From: JAJDXW01 sp965243335
GTDB taxonomy: Bacteria; Pseudomonadota; Gammaproteobacteria; HK1
Length of the DNA stretch: 64,000 bases
Assembly (NCBI GenBank): GCA_965243335.1
Contig: OZ251545.1
Coordinates: forward strand, 310,001 to 374,000
Direction of reading: 5' to 3'
This document shows positions 27,763-36,563 of the stretch, in pieces. The notes under the pieces were generated by a model. The model was not told the DNA's origin. It did not search any database and was given only the letters and a program-made list of their open reading frames with translations. Made by a program: the position numbers and the translations under genes. The first letter of the stretch is position 1, and every line of letters begins with the position of its first letter.

Positions 27763-27954
27763 ATGACGACCGCCACCCCTCCCCGGCCCTGGGACGCCGC
27801 CGCCGACCGCCCCGCCGCCAACCGGAAGCTCGCGGCGCTCCTTGCCGCGGCCCTCGGCCTCGTGATCGTGTTCGCGGCCGGCTTCGCCCCGAGCGAGGCC
27901 GTGCACAACGCGGCCCACGACACCCGCCACTCGTTCGCCTTCCCCTGCCACTGA
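27763..27954 (+). CDS. cbtB: Cobalt transporter subunit CbtB
   Basis: The 63-aa protein has one membrane helix (LAALLAAALGLVIVFAAGFA) followed by the C-terminal metal motif EAVHNAAHDTRHSFAFPCH, the hallmark of CbtB with several histidines and a terminal Cys-His. GAGGAGACC precedes the ATG. It lies directly downstream of the cobalamin riboswitch and 16 nt before cbtA. CbtAB proteins are membrane proteins predicted to import cobalt for B12 synthesis. Confidence 0.92.
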   Translation: MTTATPPRPWDAAADRPAANRKLAALLAAALGLVIVFAAGFAPSEAVHNAAHDTRHSFAFPCH

Positions 27955-27970
27955 CCGGGGCCGCGGCCCG

Positions 27971-28909
27971 ATGGTCCGGCAGGTCCTTCTCGCGGCCGTC
28001 GTCGCGGGGGCGGTGGCGGGAGCCGCCCTCACCGCCCTCCAGTCGGCGGCGGTCTCCCCCCTGCTCCTCGCGGCGGAGAGCTACGAGGCAGGCGTCGGGG
28101 ACCCCGCTCCCGCCCCCCACCGCCACGGCGGCCCCACCCACTCCCACGCCTTCGGGGGCCGCGCCCACGAGCACGACGGCCATGCCCTGGTTCCCGGGAG
28201 CGAGGAGGAGGCGCCCGCCGCGGGCGGCGCGGCGGAGGGCGGAGCGGAACGGTCGAGCCGGCCCCAAGCCGCCGCCGACCACGGTCATGGCGCGGCCCCG
28301 CCTGCCCAGGAGCCCGTCAGCGAGAACCGCCACGAGCACGAGGACGGACACCACCACCACGGCGGCGCATGGGCGTCCGAGGACGGCATCGGGCGGACCT
28401 TCCGCACCGCCCTCTCGAACGTGGCGACCGCGATCGGGTTCGCGCTCCTCCTCGTCGCGGTCTTCGCCTGGCGCGGCGGGGCGACGACGTGGCGCCGGGG
28501 GCTCCTCTGGGGGGCCGCCGGGTTCTTCGTCTTCTTCGTGAACCCGGCCATCGGGCTCCGTCCCGCGGTCCCGGGCGCGTTCGAGGCCGGCCTCCTCGAC
28601 CGCCAGCTCTGGTGGCTGCTCGCGGTCGGGTGCTCCGCCGCCGGGGCAGGGCTGCTGCTCCTCGCCCCCCGCGCCGCCGCGAAGGTGGGCGGCGCGGCGC
28701 TCCTCGCCGTGCCCCACCTCGTCGGCGCGCCCCACCCCGAAGGATCGGGGGGGCTCGCCCCGTCCAGCCTCGCTGATGCGTTCGTCGTCGCGTCCGCAGC
28801 CACCAACGCCGCCTTCTGGATCGTCCTCGGGGTCGTGGCCGCGGCCACGTTCGGCCGGCTCTCCCGGGCCTCCCCGCCTTCCCGGGCGCCCCGGCTCGCC
28901 CGGAGTTGA
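27971..28909 (+). CDS. cbtA: Cobalt transporter subunit CbtA
   Basis: The 312-aa membrane protein has about five hydrophobic segments (LLAAVVAGAVAGAALTAL at the N-terminus; IGFALLLVAVFAW; GLLWGAAGFFVFFVNPAIGL). A His-rich loop runs from about residue 50 to 135, with HRHGGPTHSHAFGGRAHEHD and HEHEDGHHHHGG, presumably to bind cobalt. NPAIGLRPAVPG is a family motif. It pairs with CbtB. The His-rich loop is longer than I would expect for the family. Confidence 0.88.
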   Translation: MVRQVLLAAVVAGAVAGAALTALQSAAVSPLLLAAESYEAGVGDPAPAPHRHGGPTHSHAFGGRAHEHDGHALVPGSEEEAPAAGGAAEGGAERSSRPQAAADHGHGAAPPAQEPVSENRHEHEDGHHHHGGAWASEDGIGRTFRTALSNVATAIGFALLLVAVFAWRGGATTWRRGLLWGAAGFFVFFVNPAIGLRPAVPGAFEAGLLDRQLWWLLAVGCSAAGAGLLLLAPRAAAKVGGAALLAVPHLVGAPHPEGSGGLAPSSLADAFVVASAATNAAFWIVLGVVAAATFGRLSRASPPSRAPRLARS

Positions 28910-28995
28910 CCGGCGCGCCGCCCGGACGCCGCCGCCTCGCGCCCCCTCACGACCCCTTCTCCCGCCCGACCGAGCCCGTCCGACCGCGCACGAAG

Positions 28996-29640
28996 ATGGA
29001 ACCGCCGCCCAACGAACGCAGCGAAGAGGAGGTCAACCGCCGCGCGAACGAGAAGGCGCGCAAGCGCAAGGCCGCGCGCGACCGGATACTCGCCGGCAAG
29101 ACCATCGAGAAGGGCCTCCTCATCGTCCACACCGGCAAGGGCAAGGGGAAGTCCACCGCCGCGTTCGGGCTCGTCGCGAGGGCCATCGGCAGCGGAATGC
29201 GGGTCGGGGTCGTCCAGTACGTCAAGGGCAAGTGGCAGACCGGCGAGCGCGCGGTACTGGAGCGCTTCCCGGACCAGGTCGACGTCCGCACCATGGGCGA
29301 AGGCTTCACCTGGGAGACCCAGGACCGGGCCCGCGACATCCGCGCCGCCGAGGCGGCCTGGGCGGCGTCCCGCGAGATGATCGACGCCTGCCGGGGGGAG
29401 CCCCCCCGCTACGACCTCGTGCTGCTCGACGAGCTCAACATCGTCCTTCGCTACGGCTACCTGCCGCTCGACGAGGTCTGCGCGTTCCTCGCCGCCCGCC
29501 CGCCCGGGCTGCATGTAGTGGTGACCGGCCGGAACGCGAAGCCCGCGCTCCTCGACGTCGCGGACACGGTGACCGAGATGACCATGGTCAAGCACCATTT
29601 CCGGGCCGGGGTGAAGGCCCAGAAGGGCATCGAGTTTTGA
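28996..29640 (+). CDS. cobO: Cob(I)yrinic acid a,c-diamide adenosyltransferase
   Basis: The 214-aa protein has the CobO/BtuR P-loop HTGKGKGKSTAAFG (about 45-58) and the conserved VQYVKGKW, EGFTWETQD and LDELNIVLRYGYL segments. It transfers the adenosyl group from ATP to cob(I)yrinic acid diamide. The ATG at 28996 fits the family start; an in-frame TTG at 28906 overlapping the cbtA stop would add 30 Pro/Arg-rich residues. It is convergent with the next gene. Confidence 0.9.
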   Translation: MEPPPNERSEEEVNRRANEKARKRKAARDRILAGKTIEKGLLIVHTGKGKGKSTAAFGLVARAIGSGMRVGVVQYVKGKWQTGERAVLERFPDQVDVRTMGEGFTWETQDRARDIRAAEAAWAASREMIDACRGEPPRYDLVLLDELNIVLRYGYLPLDEVCAFLAARPPGLHVVVTGRNAKPALLDVADTVTEMTMVKHHFRAGVKAQKGIEF

Positions 29641-29720
29641 TCCCGGCCGGCCCACTGCCAGGGGGGTTCGGCTCCTTCGCGGCCGACTCCCTCGCAACGA
29701 AGCTCGGTGGGATTCCCGGG

Positions 29721-30692
29721 CTAGCCCGCCGCCCATCCCGCGGCGAGCACGGCCGCGAGCAGGGCGGCGGCGGCGGCGTAGAGGCGAAGCGCCGCCCGCA
29801 CGTCGGCGCCGCCGAGGTCCCGCCGCCCGTCCCCCATCCAGGCGTCCTCGACGGTGCGCCCGCCGTAGCGCCGGGGGCCGGCGAGCGCGAAGCCGAGGGC
29901 CCCCGCCATCGCCGCCTCCGGCCAGCCCGCGTTCACCGAACGGTGGCGCCGCGCGTCCCGGAAGGCGGTACGGAGGGCGCCGCGCGCGCTCGCGCCCGGG
30001 ACGGCGAGGGCGGCGCCCGCGAGGAGGGCCGCGGCGAGGCGGGACGGGACCCAGCTCGCCGCGTCGTCCACGCGGGCCGCTATCTGGCCGAACCGCCGGT
30101 AGCGCGGGTCGCGGTGGCCGATCATGCTGTCGAGGGTGTTGATCGCCTTGTAGGCGAGGAGCCCCGGAAGGCCGAGGAGCACGTACCAGAAGAGCGGCGC
30201 GACCACCCCGTCCGCGAAGTTCTCGGCGAGCGATTCGACCGCCGCGCGGGCGACGCCGGGGCCGTCGAGGCTCGCCGGATCGCGTCCGACGACGTGGGCG
30301 ACCGCCGTCCGCGCCTCGACGAGACCGGTGTCGAGGCCGCGCGCTGCCTCGCGCACGTGGTCGCGAAGCCCCCGGTACGCGACGAGGACGCTCGCCGCGA
30401 CCGCCTCGAAGGCCGCGCCCAAGGGCGCGGGGGCGGCGGACGCGAGCGCGTGGACGAGCACGCCCGTACCGGCCGCCGCGAGGGCGGCGAGGGCGGCCAC
30501 CAGGCCCCCTCGGACGACCCGGCGCGCATCGGATGCCGCGGGGTCGTTGAGCCGCGCCTCGAGGGCCCCGACCCCCTTGCCGAGCACCGCGACGGGGTGC
30601 GGCACGCGCCGGTAGAGGGCGGGCGGGTCGCCGACCACGGCGTCGATCGCGAGGGCCGCCAGAGCGAGGGCGAAGGGGTCGAACGCGAGCAT
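29721..30692 (-). CDS. cbiB: Adenosylcobinamide-phosphate synthase
   Basis: This 323-aa integral membrane protein (CbiB/CobD family) has an N-terminal DAVVGDPPALYRRVPHPVAV motif. It also has ESLAENFADGVVAPLFWY and KAINTLDSMIGHRDPRYR, all conserved in the family. It attaches aminopropanol (or its phosphate) to cobyric acid. It is on the minus strand between cobO and cbiX, and so is not directly under the upstream riboswitch. The name CobD is used for the same protein in the aerobic-pathway nomenclature. Confidence 0.92.
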   Translation of the reverse strand: MLAFDPFALALAALAIDAVVGDPPALYRRVPHPVAVLGKGVGALEARLNDPAASDARRVVRGGLVAALAALAAAGTGVLVHALASAAPAPLGAAFEAVAASVLVAYRGLRDHVREAARGLDTGLVEARTAVAHVVGRDPASLDGPGVARAAVESLAENFADGVVAPLFWYVLLGLPGLLAYKAINTLDSMIGHRDPRYRRFGQIAARVDDAASWVPSRLAAALLAGAALAVPGASARGALRTAFRDARRHRSVNAGWPEAAMAGALGFALAGPRRYGGRTVEDAWMGDGRRDLGGADVRAALRLYAAAAALLAAVLAAGWAAG

Positions 30693-30787
30693 GTCCCGGA
30701 GACGCCGTGGACGCGGGCGGGCCGATGTTACCGCGCAGGCGCGGGCGGACGGCAGGCCGGGGGAACCGCGGCCGGAGAAGCCGGGGC

Positions 30788-31825
30788 ATGAGCCGGATCG
30801 GGGTGATGGTGTGCGGCCACGGGAGCCGCGACGTGGAGGCCATCGCGGAGTTCGAGTCCGTTGCGGCGGGCATCCGCGAGCGGCTCCCGCAATACGACGT
30901 CGAGAGCGGGTTCCTGGAGTTCGCGACCCCGGTGATCCGCGAGGGGCTCGACAAGCTCCGCGGGCGGGGCGCCGACCTCTGCCTCGCGGTCCCCGGGATG
31001 CTGTTCGCGGCGGGCCATGCGAAGAACGACGTCCCGTCGGTGCTCAACACCTACGAAGCCGAGCACCCGGGGATGGAGATCCGCTACGCCCGCGAGCTCG
31101 GCATCGACGAGAAGCTGCTCCGCGCCGCCGGGGACCGGGTCGCCGCCGCGCTCGACGCGGCCGGCCGCGGCGTCCCGCTCCACGAGACGATGCTCGTCGT
31201 CGTCGGGCGCGGGGCGTCCGACCCCGACGCGAACAGCAACGTCGCCAAGGTGATGCGCCTGCTGTGGGAAGGGTTCGGGTTCGGCTGGGGGGAGACCGCC
31301 TACTCCGGGGTCACCTTTCCCCTCGTCGAGCCGGCCCTCGGGCACGCCGCGCGCCTCGGCTACCGGCGCATCGTCGTCTTCCCGTACTTCCTCTTCACCG
31401 GCGTGCTCGTCAAGCGGATCTACGAGCACACCGACCGGGCGGCGGCGCGCTACCCGGACCTCGAGTTCGTCAAGGCCCCCTACCTCAACGACCATCCCGC
31501 GGTGCTCGACGCGTTCGCGGAGCGGGTCGAGGAGACCCTGCGCGGCGCGAACCTGATGAACTGCAAGCTGTGCAAGTACCGGGAGCGGATACTCGGCTTC
31601 GAGGCGGAGAAGGGGCTCCCCCAGAAGAGCCACCACCACCACGTGGAGGGGATCGGCGTCGGCGGCGGGGGCGCCGGCGACGGGCATGGGCATGGGCCCG
31701 GGCACTCCCACCACCACGATCATCACCACGGACATGACCACCACGGCCACGGGCATGGCCACCATCCCTATCCTCACGCTGATCACCCGCTCGGCCCGAG
31801 GACGCTGAAACGGAGCGCGGATTGA
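30788..31825 (+). CDS. cbiX: Sirohydrochlorin cobaltochelatase, long form with His-rich tail
   Basis: The protein is 345 aa. The first 250 residues are two chelatase-type halves: VMVCGHGSRDVEAIAEF near residue 5 with the metal-coordinating His, and VVGRGASDPDANSNVAKV followed by FPYFLFTGVLVKRIYEH. MNCKLC (about 257) matches the MxCxxC motif known to bind a 4Fe-4S cluster in long CbiX proteins. The last 65 residues are strongly His/Gly-rich (HSHHHDHHHGHDHHGHGHGH), as in the Bacillus megaterium enzyme, probably a cobalt store. It inserts cobalt early in corrin synthesis. Upstream Met codons in the same frame are not supported by family length. Confidence 0.9.
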   Translation: MSRIGVMVCGHGSRDVEAIAEFESVAAGIRERLPQYDVESGFLEFATPVIREGLDKLRGRGADLCLAVPGMLFAAGHAKNDVPSVLNTYEAEHPGMEIRYARELGIDEKLLRAAGDRVAAALDAAGRGVPLHETMLVVVGRGASDPDANSNVAKVMRLLWEGFGFGWGETAYSGVTFPLVEPALGHAARLGYRRIVVFPYFLFTGVLVKRIYEHTDRAAARYPDLEFVKAPYLNDHPAVLDAFAERVEETLRGANLMNCKLCKYRERILGFEAEKGLPQKSHHHHVEGIGVGGGGAGDGHGHGPGHSHHHDHHHGHDHHGHGHGHHPYPHADHPLGPRTLKRSAD

Positions 31826-31894
31826 CGGCGCCGACGGCGGGAACGGCCATCGCCCCGACGTCTTCGTACATCCGTCGAGCCGGCTGATCCCCCC

Positions 31895-32533
31895 ATGCAC
31901 CGCTTCGAGTACCTCCGCGATCCGGAGGAGATCTACCGGCGCTCGTTCGCGATCGTGCGCGCGGAGACCGACCTCGCGCGCCTCCCGGCCGCCCTGCACG
32001 ACGTGGCGGTCCGCATCGTGCACGCCTGCGGGATGCCGGAGGTCGCCGCCGATCTCGCCTGGAGCGGCGACCCGGCCGCCGCCTCCCGCCGCGCCCTCGC
32101 CCGCGGGCGGCCGGTGCTCACCGACTCGCGCATGGTCGTGGACGGGGTGATCCGCCCGCGCCTTCCGGCCGCCAACCCCGTGCGGTGCTTCGTCGACGAG
32201 CCGGGGGTCGCGGAGCACGCGCGCCGGCTCGCGACCACCCGCTCCGCCGCCGCCGTGGATCGATGGCTCCCGCACCTCGACGGGGCGGTCGTCGCCATCG
32301 GCAACGCCCCGACCGCCCTCTTCCGCCTCCTCGAGCTGCTCGGCGAGGGCGCGCCCCCTCCCGCGGCGGTGCTCGCGTTTCCGGTCGGGTTCGTGGGCGC
32401 CGCGGAGTCGAAGCGGGCGCTCGCCGACCTCGCCGACGCCCCCCCCTTCCTCACCCTGCCCGGCCGGCGCGGGGGGAGCGCGATGGCGGCGGCGGCGGTC
32501 AACGCCGTCGCGGGAGCGGGAGGGACGGCGTGA
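31895..32533 (+). CDS. cobH: Precorrin-8X / cobalt-precorrin-8 methylmutase
   Basis: The 212-aa product has the CobH/CbiC features YLRDPEEIYRRSFAIVRAET (N-terminal), HACGMPEVAADL with the catalytic histidine, PVLTDSRMV and AIGNAPTALFRLLEL. It moves the methyl group from C11 to C12 to give hydrogenobyrinic acid or its cobalt form. It ends in a GTGA overlap with the next gene and is part of a tightly packed operon (cobH-cobL-cobI-cbiG/cobJ-cobM). Confidence 0.92.
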   Translation: MHRFEYLRDPEEIYRRSFAIVRAETDLARLPAALHDVAVRIVHACGMPEVAADLAWSGDPAAASRRALARGRPVLTDSRMVVDGVIRPRLPAANPVRCFVDEPGVAEHARRLATTRSAAAVDRWLPHLDGAVVAIGNAPTALFRLLELLGEGAPPPAAVLAFPVGFVGAAESKRALADLADAPPFLTLPGRRGGSAMAAAAVNAVAGAGGTA

Positions 32534-33750
32534 CCGCCTGGCTCACCATCGTCGGGATCGGCGAGGACGGCCTCGACGGCCTCGGGGCGAGCGCCCGCGC
32601 CGCCGTCACCGAGGCCGAGATCCTGGTCGGCGGCGCCCGCCACCTCGCCATGATCCCGCCGGACGGCCGCCGCGAACGCCTCGAATGGCCGCGCCCCTTC
32701 TCCGCCCTCACCGGCGAGCTTCACGCGCGGGCCGGGCGGCGGGTGTGCGTGCTCGCGACCGGCGACCCCTTCTGCTACGGGGTCGGGACCCCGATCGCGC
32801 GGCATTTCCCGCCCGCCGAGATGCGGGTCATCCCGGCCTCCTCCGCCTTCAGCCTCGCCTGCGCGCGCCTCGGCTGGAACCTGCCGGAGGTCGAGACCCT
32901 CACCCTGCACGGGCGCCCGCCCGCCGTGTTCCGCGCGGCGGTCGCGCCGCGCGCCCGGGTGCTCGTGCTCAGCCACGACGCAGCGACCCCGGCGCGGGTC
33001 GCCGCGATGCTCCGCGAGGCGGGTTACGGCGGGAGCCGGGTCGTCGTGCTGGAGCATCTCGCGGGCGCGGACGAACGGGTCCGCGAGTCCACCGCCGACG
33101 GCTTCGCGCTCGCGGACGTGCGGGACTTCAACACCGTCGCCGTCGAATGCGCCAGCGCCCCGGCCCCGGATTCTCCCCTCCTGCCGCGCGCGCCGGGCCT
33201 CCCGGACGACGCCTTCGAGCACGACGGGCAGATCACCAAGCGCGTGTTCCGGGCCGCCGCCCTTGCCGCCCTCGCCCCCTGCCCCGGGCACCTCCTCTGG
33301 GACGTCGGGGCCGGGTGCGGCTCGGTCGGCATCGAGTGGATGCGGGCCGCGCGGGGCGCGCGCGCGGTCGCGGTCGAGCGGAGCCCCCGGCGCGCCGGGC
33401 TCATCGAGCGCAACGCCGAACGCCTCGGGACCCCCGGGCTCCACATCGTGCGGGGCGCGGCCCCCGAAGCGCTCGCGGACCTCGACAGCCCCCCCGACGC
33501 GGTCTTCGCGGGAGGCGGCCTCTCGTCCTCGCCGGACCTCCTCGGCGCGTGCTGGGAGGCCCTGCCCCCGGGCGGACGGCTGGTGGCCCACGCGGTGAGC
33601 CTCGAAGGGGAGCGGAGCCTCTACGAGGCGCACGCCGCCTTCGGGGGCGAGCTGACCCGGATCGCGGTGTCCCGCGCGGCGCCCCTCGGACGCTTCCGCG
33701 CCCTGCGGCCCGCGTACCCGGTGACCGAGCTGGCGGCCCGCAAGCGATGA
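32530..33750 (+). CDS. cobL: Precorrin-6Y C5,15-methyltransferase, decarboxylating (CbiE-CbiT fusion)
   Basis: The 406-aa protein starts with GTG overlapping the previous stop. Residues 1-200 are the CbiE-type tetrapyrrole methylase (IVGIGEDGLDGLG, then VCVLATGDPFCYGVGTPIA). From about 225 the CbiT part has EHDGQITKRVFRAAALAAL and the AdoMet motif LLWDVGAGCGSVGIEW (about 257). It methylates C5 and C15 and removes the acetate carboxyl on ring C. An ATGA overlap joins it to cobI. Confidence 0.93.
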   Translation: MTAWLTIVGIGEDGLDGLGASARAAVTEAEILVGGARHLAMIPPDGRRERLEWPRPFSALTGELHARAGRRVCVLATGDPFCYGVGTPIARHFPPAEMRVIPASSAFSLACARLGWNLPEVETLTLHGRPPAVFRAAVAPRARVLVLSHDAATPARVAAMLREAGYGGSRVVVLEHLAGADERVRESTADGFALADVRDFNTVAVECASAPAPDSPLLPRAPGLPDDAFEHDGQITKRVFRAAALAALAPCPGHLLWDVGAGCGSVGIEWMRAARGARAVAVERSPRRAGLIERNAERLGTPGLHIVRGAAPEALADLDSPPDAVFAGGGLSSSPDLLGACWEALPPGGRLVAHAVSLEGERSLYEAHAAFGGELTRIAVSRAAPLGRFRALRPAYPVTELAARKR

Positions 33751-34532
33751 GCGCCGCCGCCCGATCTCCCTCCGCCCGCGCCCCCGTCGATGGCGCCCCG
33801 GCCGCCACGCGCCCCGCTGCCGCCACCGGCGCCCTCGTCGGCATCGGCGTCGGCCCCGGCGACCCCGACCTCATCACCGTGAAGGGGCTCCGGGCGCTCC
33901 TCGCCGCCCCGGTGCTCGCCTACCCGGCCCCCGAGACCGGCGAGAGCCTCGCGCGGGGGATCGTCGCCCCCCATCTCGAAGGGAGCGCGGCCAAGGCCGA
34001 GATCCCCATCCGGATGCCGATGGTCGCGGCCCGCTTCCCCGCGCGGGAGGTCTACGACCGGGCCGCGCGGGCGATCGGCGCGCATCTCGACGCGGGCCGC
34101 GACGTGGCGTGCCTCTGCGAGGGGGACCCCTTCTTCTACGGCTCGTTCAGCTTCCTCTTCGAGCGCATGGTCGAGCGCTATCCCGTGCGGGTGATCCCCG
34201 GGGTCTCGTCGCTCACCGCGTGCGCGGCGGCGGCGGGCGCGCCGCTCGCGACCCGGAACGACGTCCTCGCGGTGGTCCCCGCGACCCTCGAAGAAGCCGA
34301 CCTCCGCGCCCGGCTCGAAGCGGTGGAGGCGGCCGCGATCATCAAGGTCGGGCGGCATCTGCCGAAGGTCCGCGCCGTGTTCAACTCCCTCGGGCTCGCG
34401 GCCGGCGCGCAATACGTCGAGCGTGCGACCACGGAGCGCGAGCGCCGCCTGCCGCTCGCGGAGACGGGAGGCGCCGAAGCCCCCTACTTCTCGATGGTCC
34501 TCGTGCACCGGCGGGGGCGCGCATGGCGCTGA
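33747..34532 (+). CDS. cobI: Precorrin-2 / cobalt-precorrin-2 C20-methyltransferase
   Basis: The 261-aa protein has a 28-residue Pro/Ala-rich leader, then the tetrapyrrole methylase core: GIGVGPGDPDLITVKGLRAL, CEGDPFFYGSFSF (about 123) and VIPGVSSLTACAAAAG. The order and spacing fit CobI/CbiL. It uses AdoMet to methylate C20. It overlaps cobL by 4 nt and the next gene by 10 nt, so it is translationally coupled on both sides. Confidence 0.92.
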   Translation: MSAAARSPSARAPVDGAPAATRPAAATGALVGIGVGPGDPDLITVKGLRALLAAPVLAYPAPETGESLARGIVAPHLEGSAAKAEIPIRMPMVAARFPAREVYDRAARAIGAHLDAGRDVACLCEGDPFFYGSFSFLFERMVERYPVRVIPGVSSLTACAAAAGAPLATRNDVLAVVPATLEEADLRARLEAVEAAAIIKVGRHLPKVRAVFNSLGLAAGAQYVERATTERERRLPLAETGGAEAPYFSMVLVHRRGRAWR

Positions 34533-36454
34533 GGGCGCGGGTCGCGGTGGTCGCGATCACCGGGGACGGCAGCGCGCTCGCGCGCCGGATCGCGGCCGTC
34601 CTCGATGGCGCGGGCGCGGAGGCGGAGGTGCACGGGCTCCGGGGGCGGGCGGGCGGCGCGGACGTATGGTTCACGGAGACCCGCGCCCATCTCCGCGCCC
34701 TGTTCGAGGACGGCCGCCCCGTCGTCGGGGTCTGTGCGGCCGGGATCCTGGTGCGCTCGGTCGCGCCCGCCCTTGACGACAAGCGGGCCGAGCCGCCGGT
34801 CGTCGCGGTCTCCGAGGACGGGGCGTTCGTGGTCCCGCTCCTCGGAGGGCACCGCGGCGGGGTGGAGCTGGCCCGGCGCATCGCGGGCGGGATCGGGGCC
34901 GCCGCCGCGCTCACCACCGCCGGCGACCGCCGCTTCGGTATCGCCCTCGACTCTCCGCCCGCGGGCTGGGCCCTCGCAAACCCCGAGGACTGCAAGCCCT
35001 TCGTCGCCTCCCTGCTCGGGGGGGCGCGGGTGCGCCCGCCCGCGGACCTGGCTTCGCAAGCGCCGTGGCTCGCGGCGAGCCGGCTTCCGTTCGACGACGC
35101 GGGGGAGCTCGCGATCCGGATCGACGTCGCGAGCGGCGATGGCGGCGGCGGCAGCGCGGGCGGCGACGGAGCGCCCGACACCCTCGTCTACCGCCCGCGC
35201 CGGCTCGCGATCGGCGTCGGCTGCGAGCGGGGCGCGGCCCCGGACGAGATCGCGGCCCTCGCCCGCTCGTGCCTGGACCGGGCCGGGCTCGCCCCCGGTG
35301 CGGTGGCCGGGGTGTTCTCGATCGACCTCAAGTCGGACGAGCCCGCGGTCCATGCCCTCGCCGAATCGCTCCGTGTCCCGGCCCGATTCTTCCCCGCCGC
35401 CGCCCTGGAGGCGGAGGGGCCGCGCCTCCGCAACCCCTCGGACGTCGTGTTCCGCGCGGTCGGCTGCCACGGGGTGGCGGAAGGCGCGGCCCTCGCGGCG
35501 GCGGGGCCGGAGGGCGTGCTGATCGTCGAGAAGACCCGGTCGGCGCGCGGGACCTGCGCGATCGCCGGCGCGCCGGCCCCGATCGCCGTCTCGTCGGTCG
35601 GAACGCCCCGCGGCGCGCTCGCGGTGGTCGGCTTCGGCCCCGGCGACGCGGGCGCGCTGACCCCGGAGGCGCGCGCCGCCATCGAACGCGCGGACCACGT
35701 CGTCGGCTACCGGCGGTATCTCGACCTCGCGGCCCGCCTCGCGCCCGGCTTGGCGCGCGCCGGGCGCGGGGGGAACGGCGGACGCGGCGCCCACGGCGGA
35801 GGGCGCGGCCCGGCCGTCCATCCTTACGCGCTGGGGGAGGAGCGCGCCCGCGCGGCGAAGGCGATCGAGCTGGCCGCGGGCGGGGAGCGGGTGGCGCTCG
35901 TCTGCTCGGGCGACCCGGGGGTCTACGCGATGGCCTCGCTCGTCATGGAAGCCCTCGACCGCGCGCCGAGCCCCGCGTCGCGTCGGATCGAGGTCCGGGT
36001 CGTCCCCGGGGTGTCCGCCCTCCAGGCCGCCGCCGCCCGCGCCGGAGCGCCGGTCGGCCACGACTTCTGCGCCGTATCGCTCTCCGACCTCCTGACCCCG
36101 CGGGCGATCATCGAGGAGCGGCTCGCCGCCGCCGCGCGGGCGGACTTCGTGATCGCCCTCTACAACCCGGTGTCGGCGGCCCGCCGCGAGACCTTCGACC
36201 GGGCGCTCCGCATCCTCGGGAAGCACCGCCCGGCGGAGACCCCGGTGGTCGTCGCCCGCAACCTCGGGCGGCCCGGCGAGCGGGTCGACGTGGTCCCGCT
36301 CGGCGGCATCGACCCCGAGCGCATCGACATGATGACGGTGCTCATCGTCGGCTCGTCCCGGACCCGCGCCTTCGCCCACGGCGGCATAGCGCGCGCCTAC
36401 ACCCCGCGGGGATACGACTTGGGGGCCGGCGCCCCGGAACGGAGCACGGCTTGA
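34523..36454 (+). CDS. CbiG-CobJ fusion: cobalt-precorrin-5A hydrolase / precorrin-3B C17-methyltransferase
   Basis: This 643-aa protein joins two enzymes. Residues 1-360 are CbiG: AITGDGSALARRIA, then GVCAAGILVRSVAP, then LLGGHRGGVELARRIA, with the CbiG C-terminal domain from about 230 (IGVGCERGAAPDEI). From about 366 comes CobJ/CbiH: VVGFGPGDAGALTPEA, CSGDPGVYAMASLV, VVPGVSALQAAAARAGAP and PVVVARNLGRPGERV. CbiG opens the ring lactone; CobJ methylates C17 and contracts the ring. A Gly-rich loop (about 410-430) is a local insertion. A degenerate copy of the 3' end of this gene is seen near 38.7 kb. Confidence 0.9.
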   Translation: MALRARVAVVAITGDGSALARRIAAVLDGAGAEAEVHGLRGRAGGADVWFTETRAHLRALFEDGRPVVGVCAAGILVRSVAPALDDKRAEPPVVAVSEDGAFVVPLLGGHRGGVELARRIAGGIGAAAALTTAGDRRFGIALDSPPAGWALANPEDCKPFVASLLGGARVRPPADLASQAPWLAASRLPFDDAGELAIRIDVASGDGGGGSAGGDGAPDTLVYRPRRLAIGVGCERGAAPDEIAALARSCLDRAGLAPGAVAGVFSIDLKSDEPAVHALAESLRVPARFFPAAALEAEGPRLRNPSDVVFRAVGCHGVAEGAALAAAGPEGVLIVEKTRSARGTCAIAGAPAPIAVSSVGTPRGALAVVGFGPGDAGALTPEARAAIERADHVVGYRRYLDLAARLAPGLARAGRGGNGGRGAHGGGRGPAVHPYALGEERARAAKAIELAAGGERVALVCSGDPGVYAMASLVMEALDRAPSPASRRIEVRVVPGVSALQAAAARAGAPVGHDFCAVSLSDLLTPRAIIEERLAAAARADFVIALYNPVSAARRETFDRALRILGKHRPAETPVVVARNLGRPGERVDVVPLGGIDPERIDMMTVLIVGSSRTRAFAHGGIARAYTPRGYDLGAGAPERSTA

Positions 36455-36563
36455 CGGCTCGCGATGGCGCATCGTGGGGGCGGTCGCTCCCGGCCTGCGG
36501 CGCCTCCCGGAGCCGAGACCGAAACCGCCGCCCGCACCGGCCCCGCCGCCGGCGCCGCTCGCC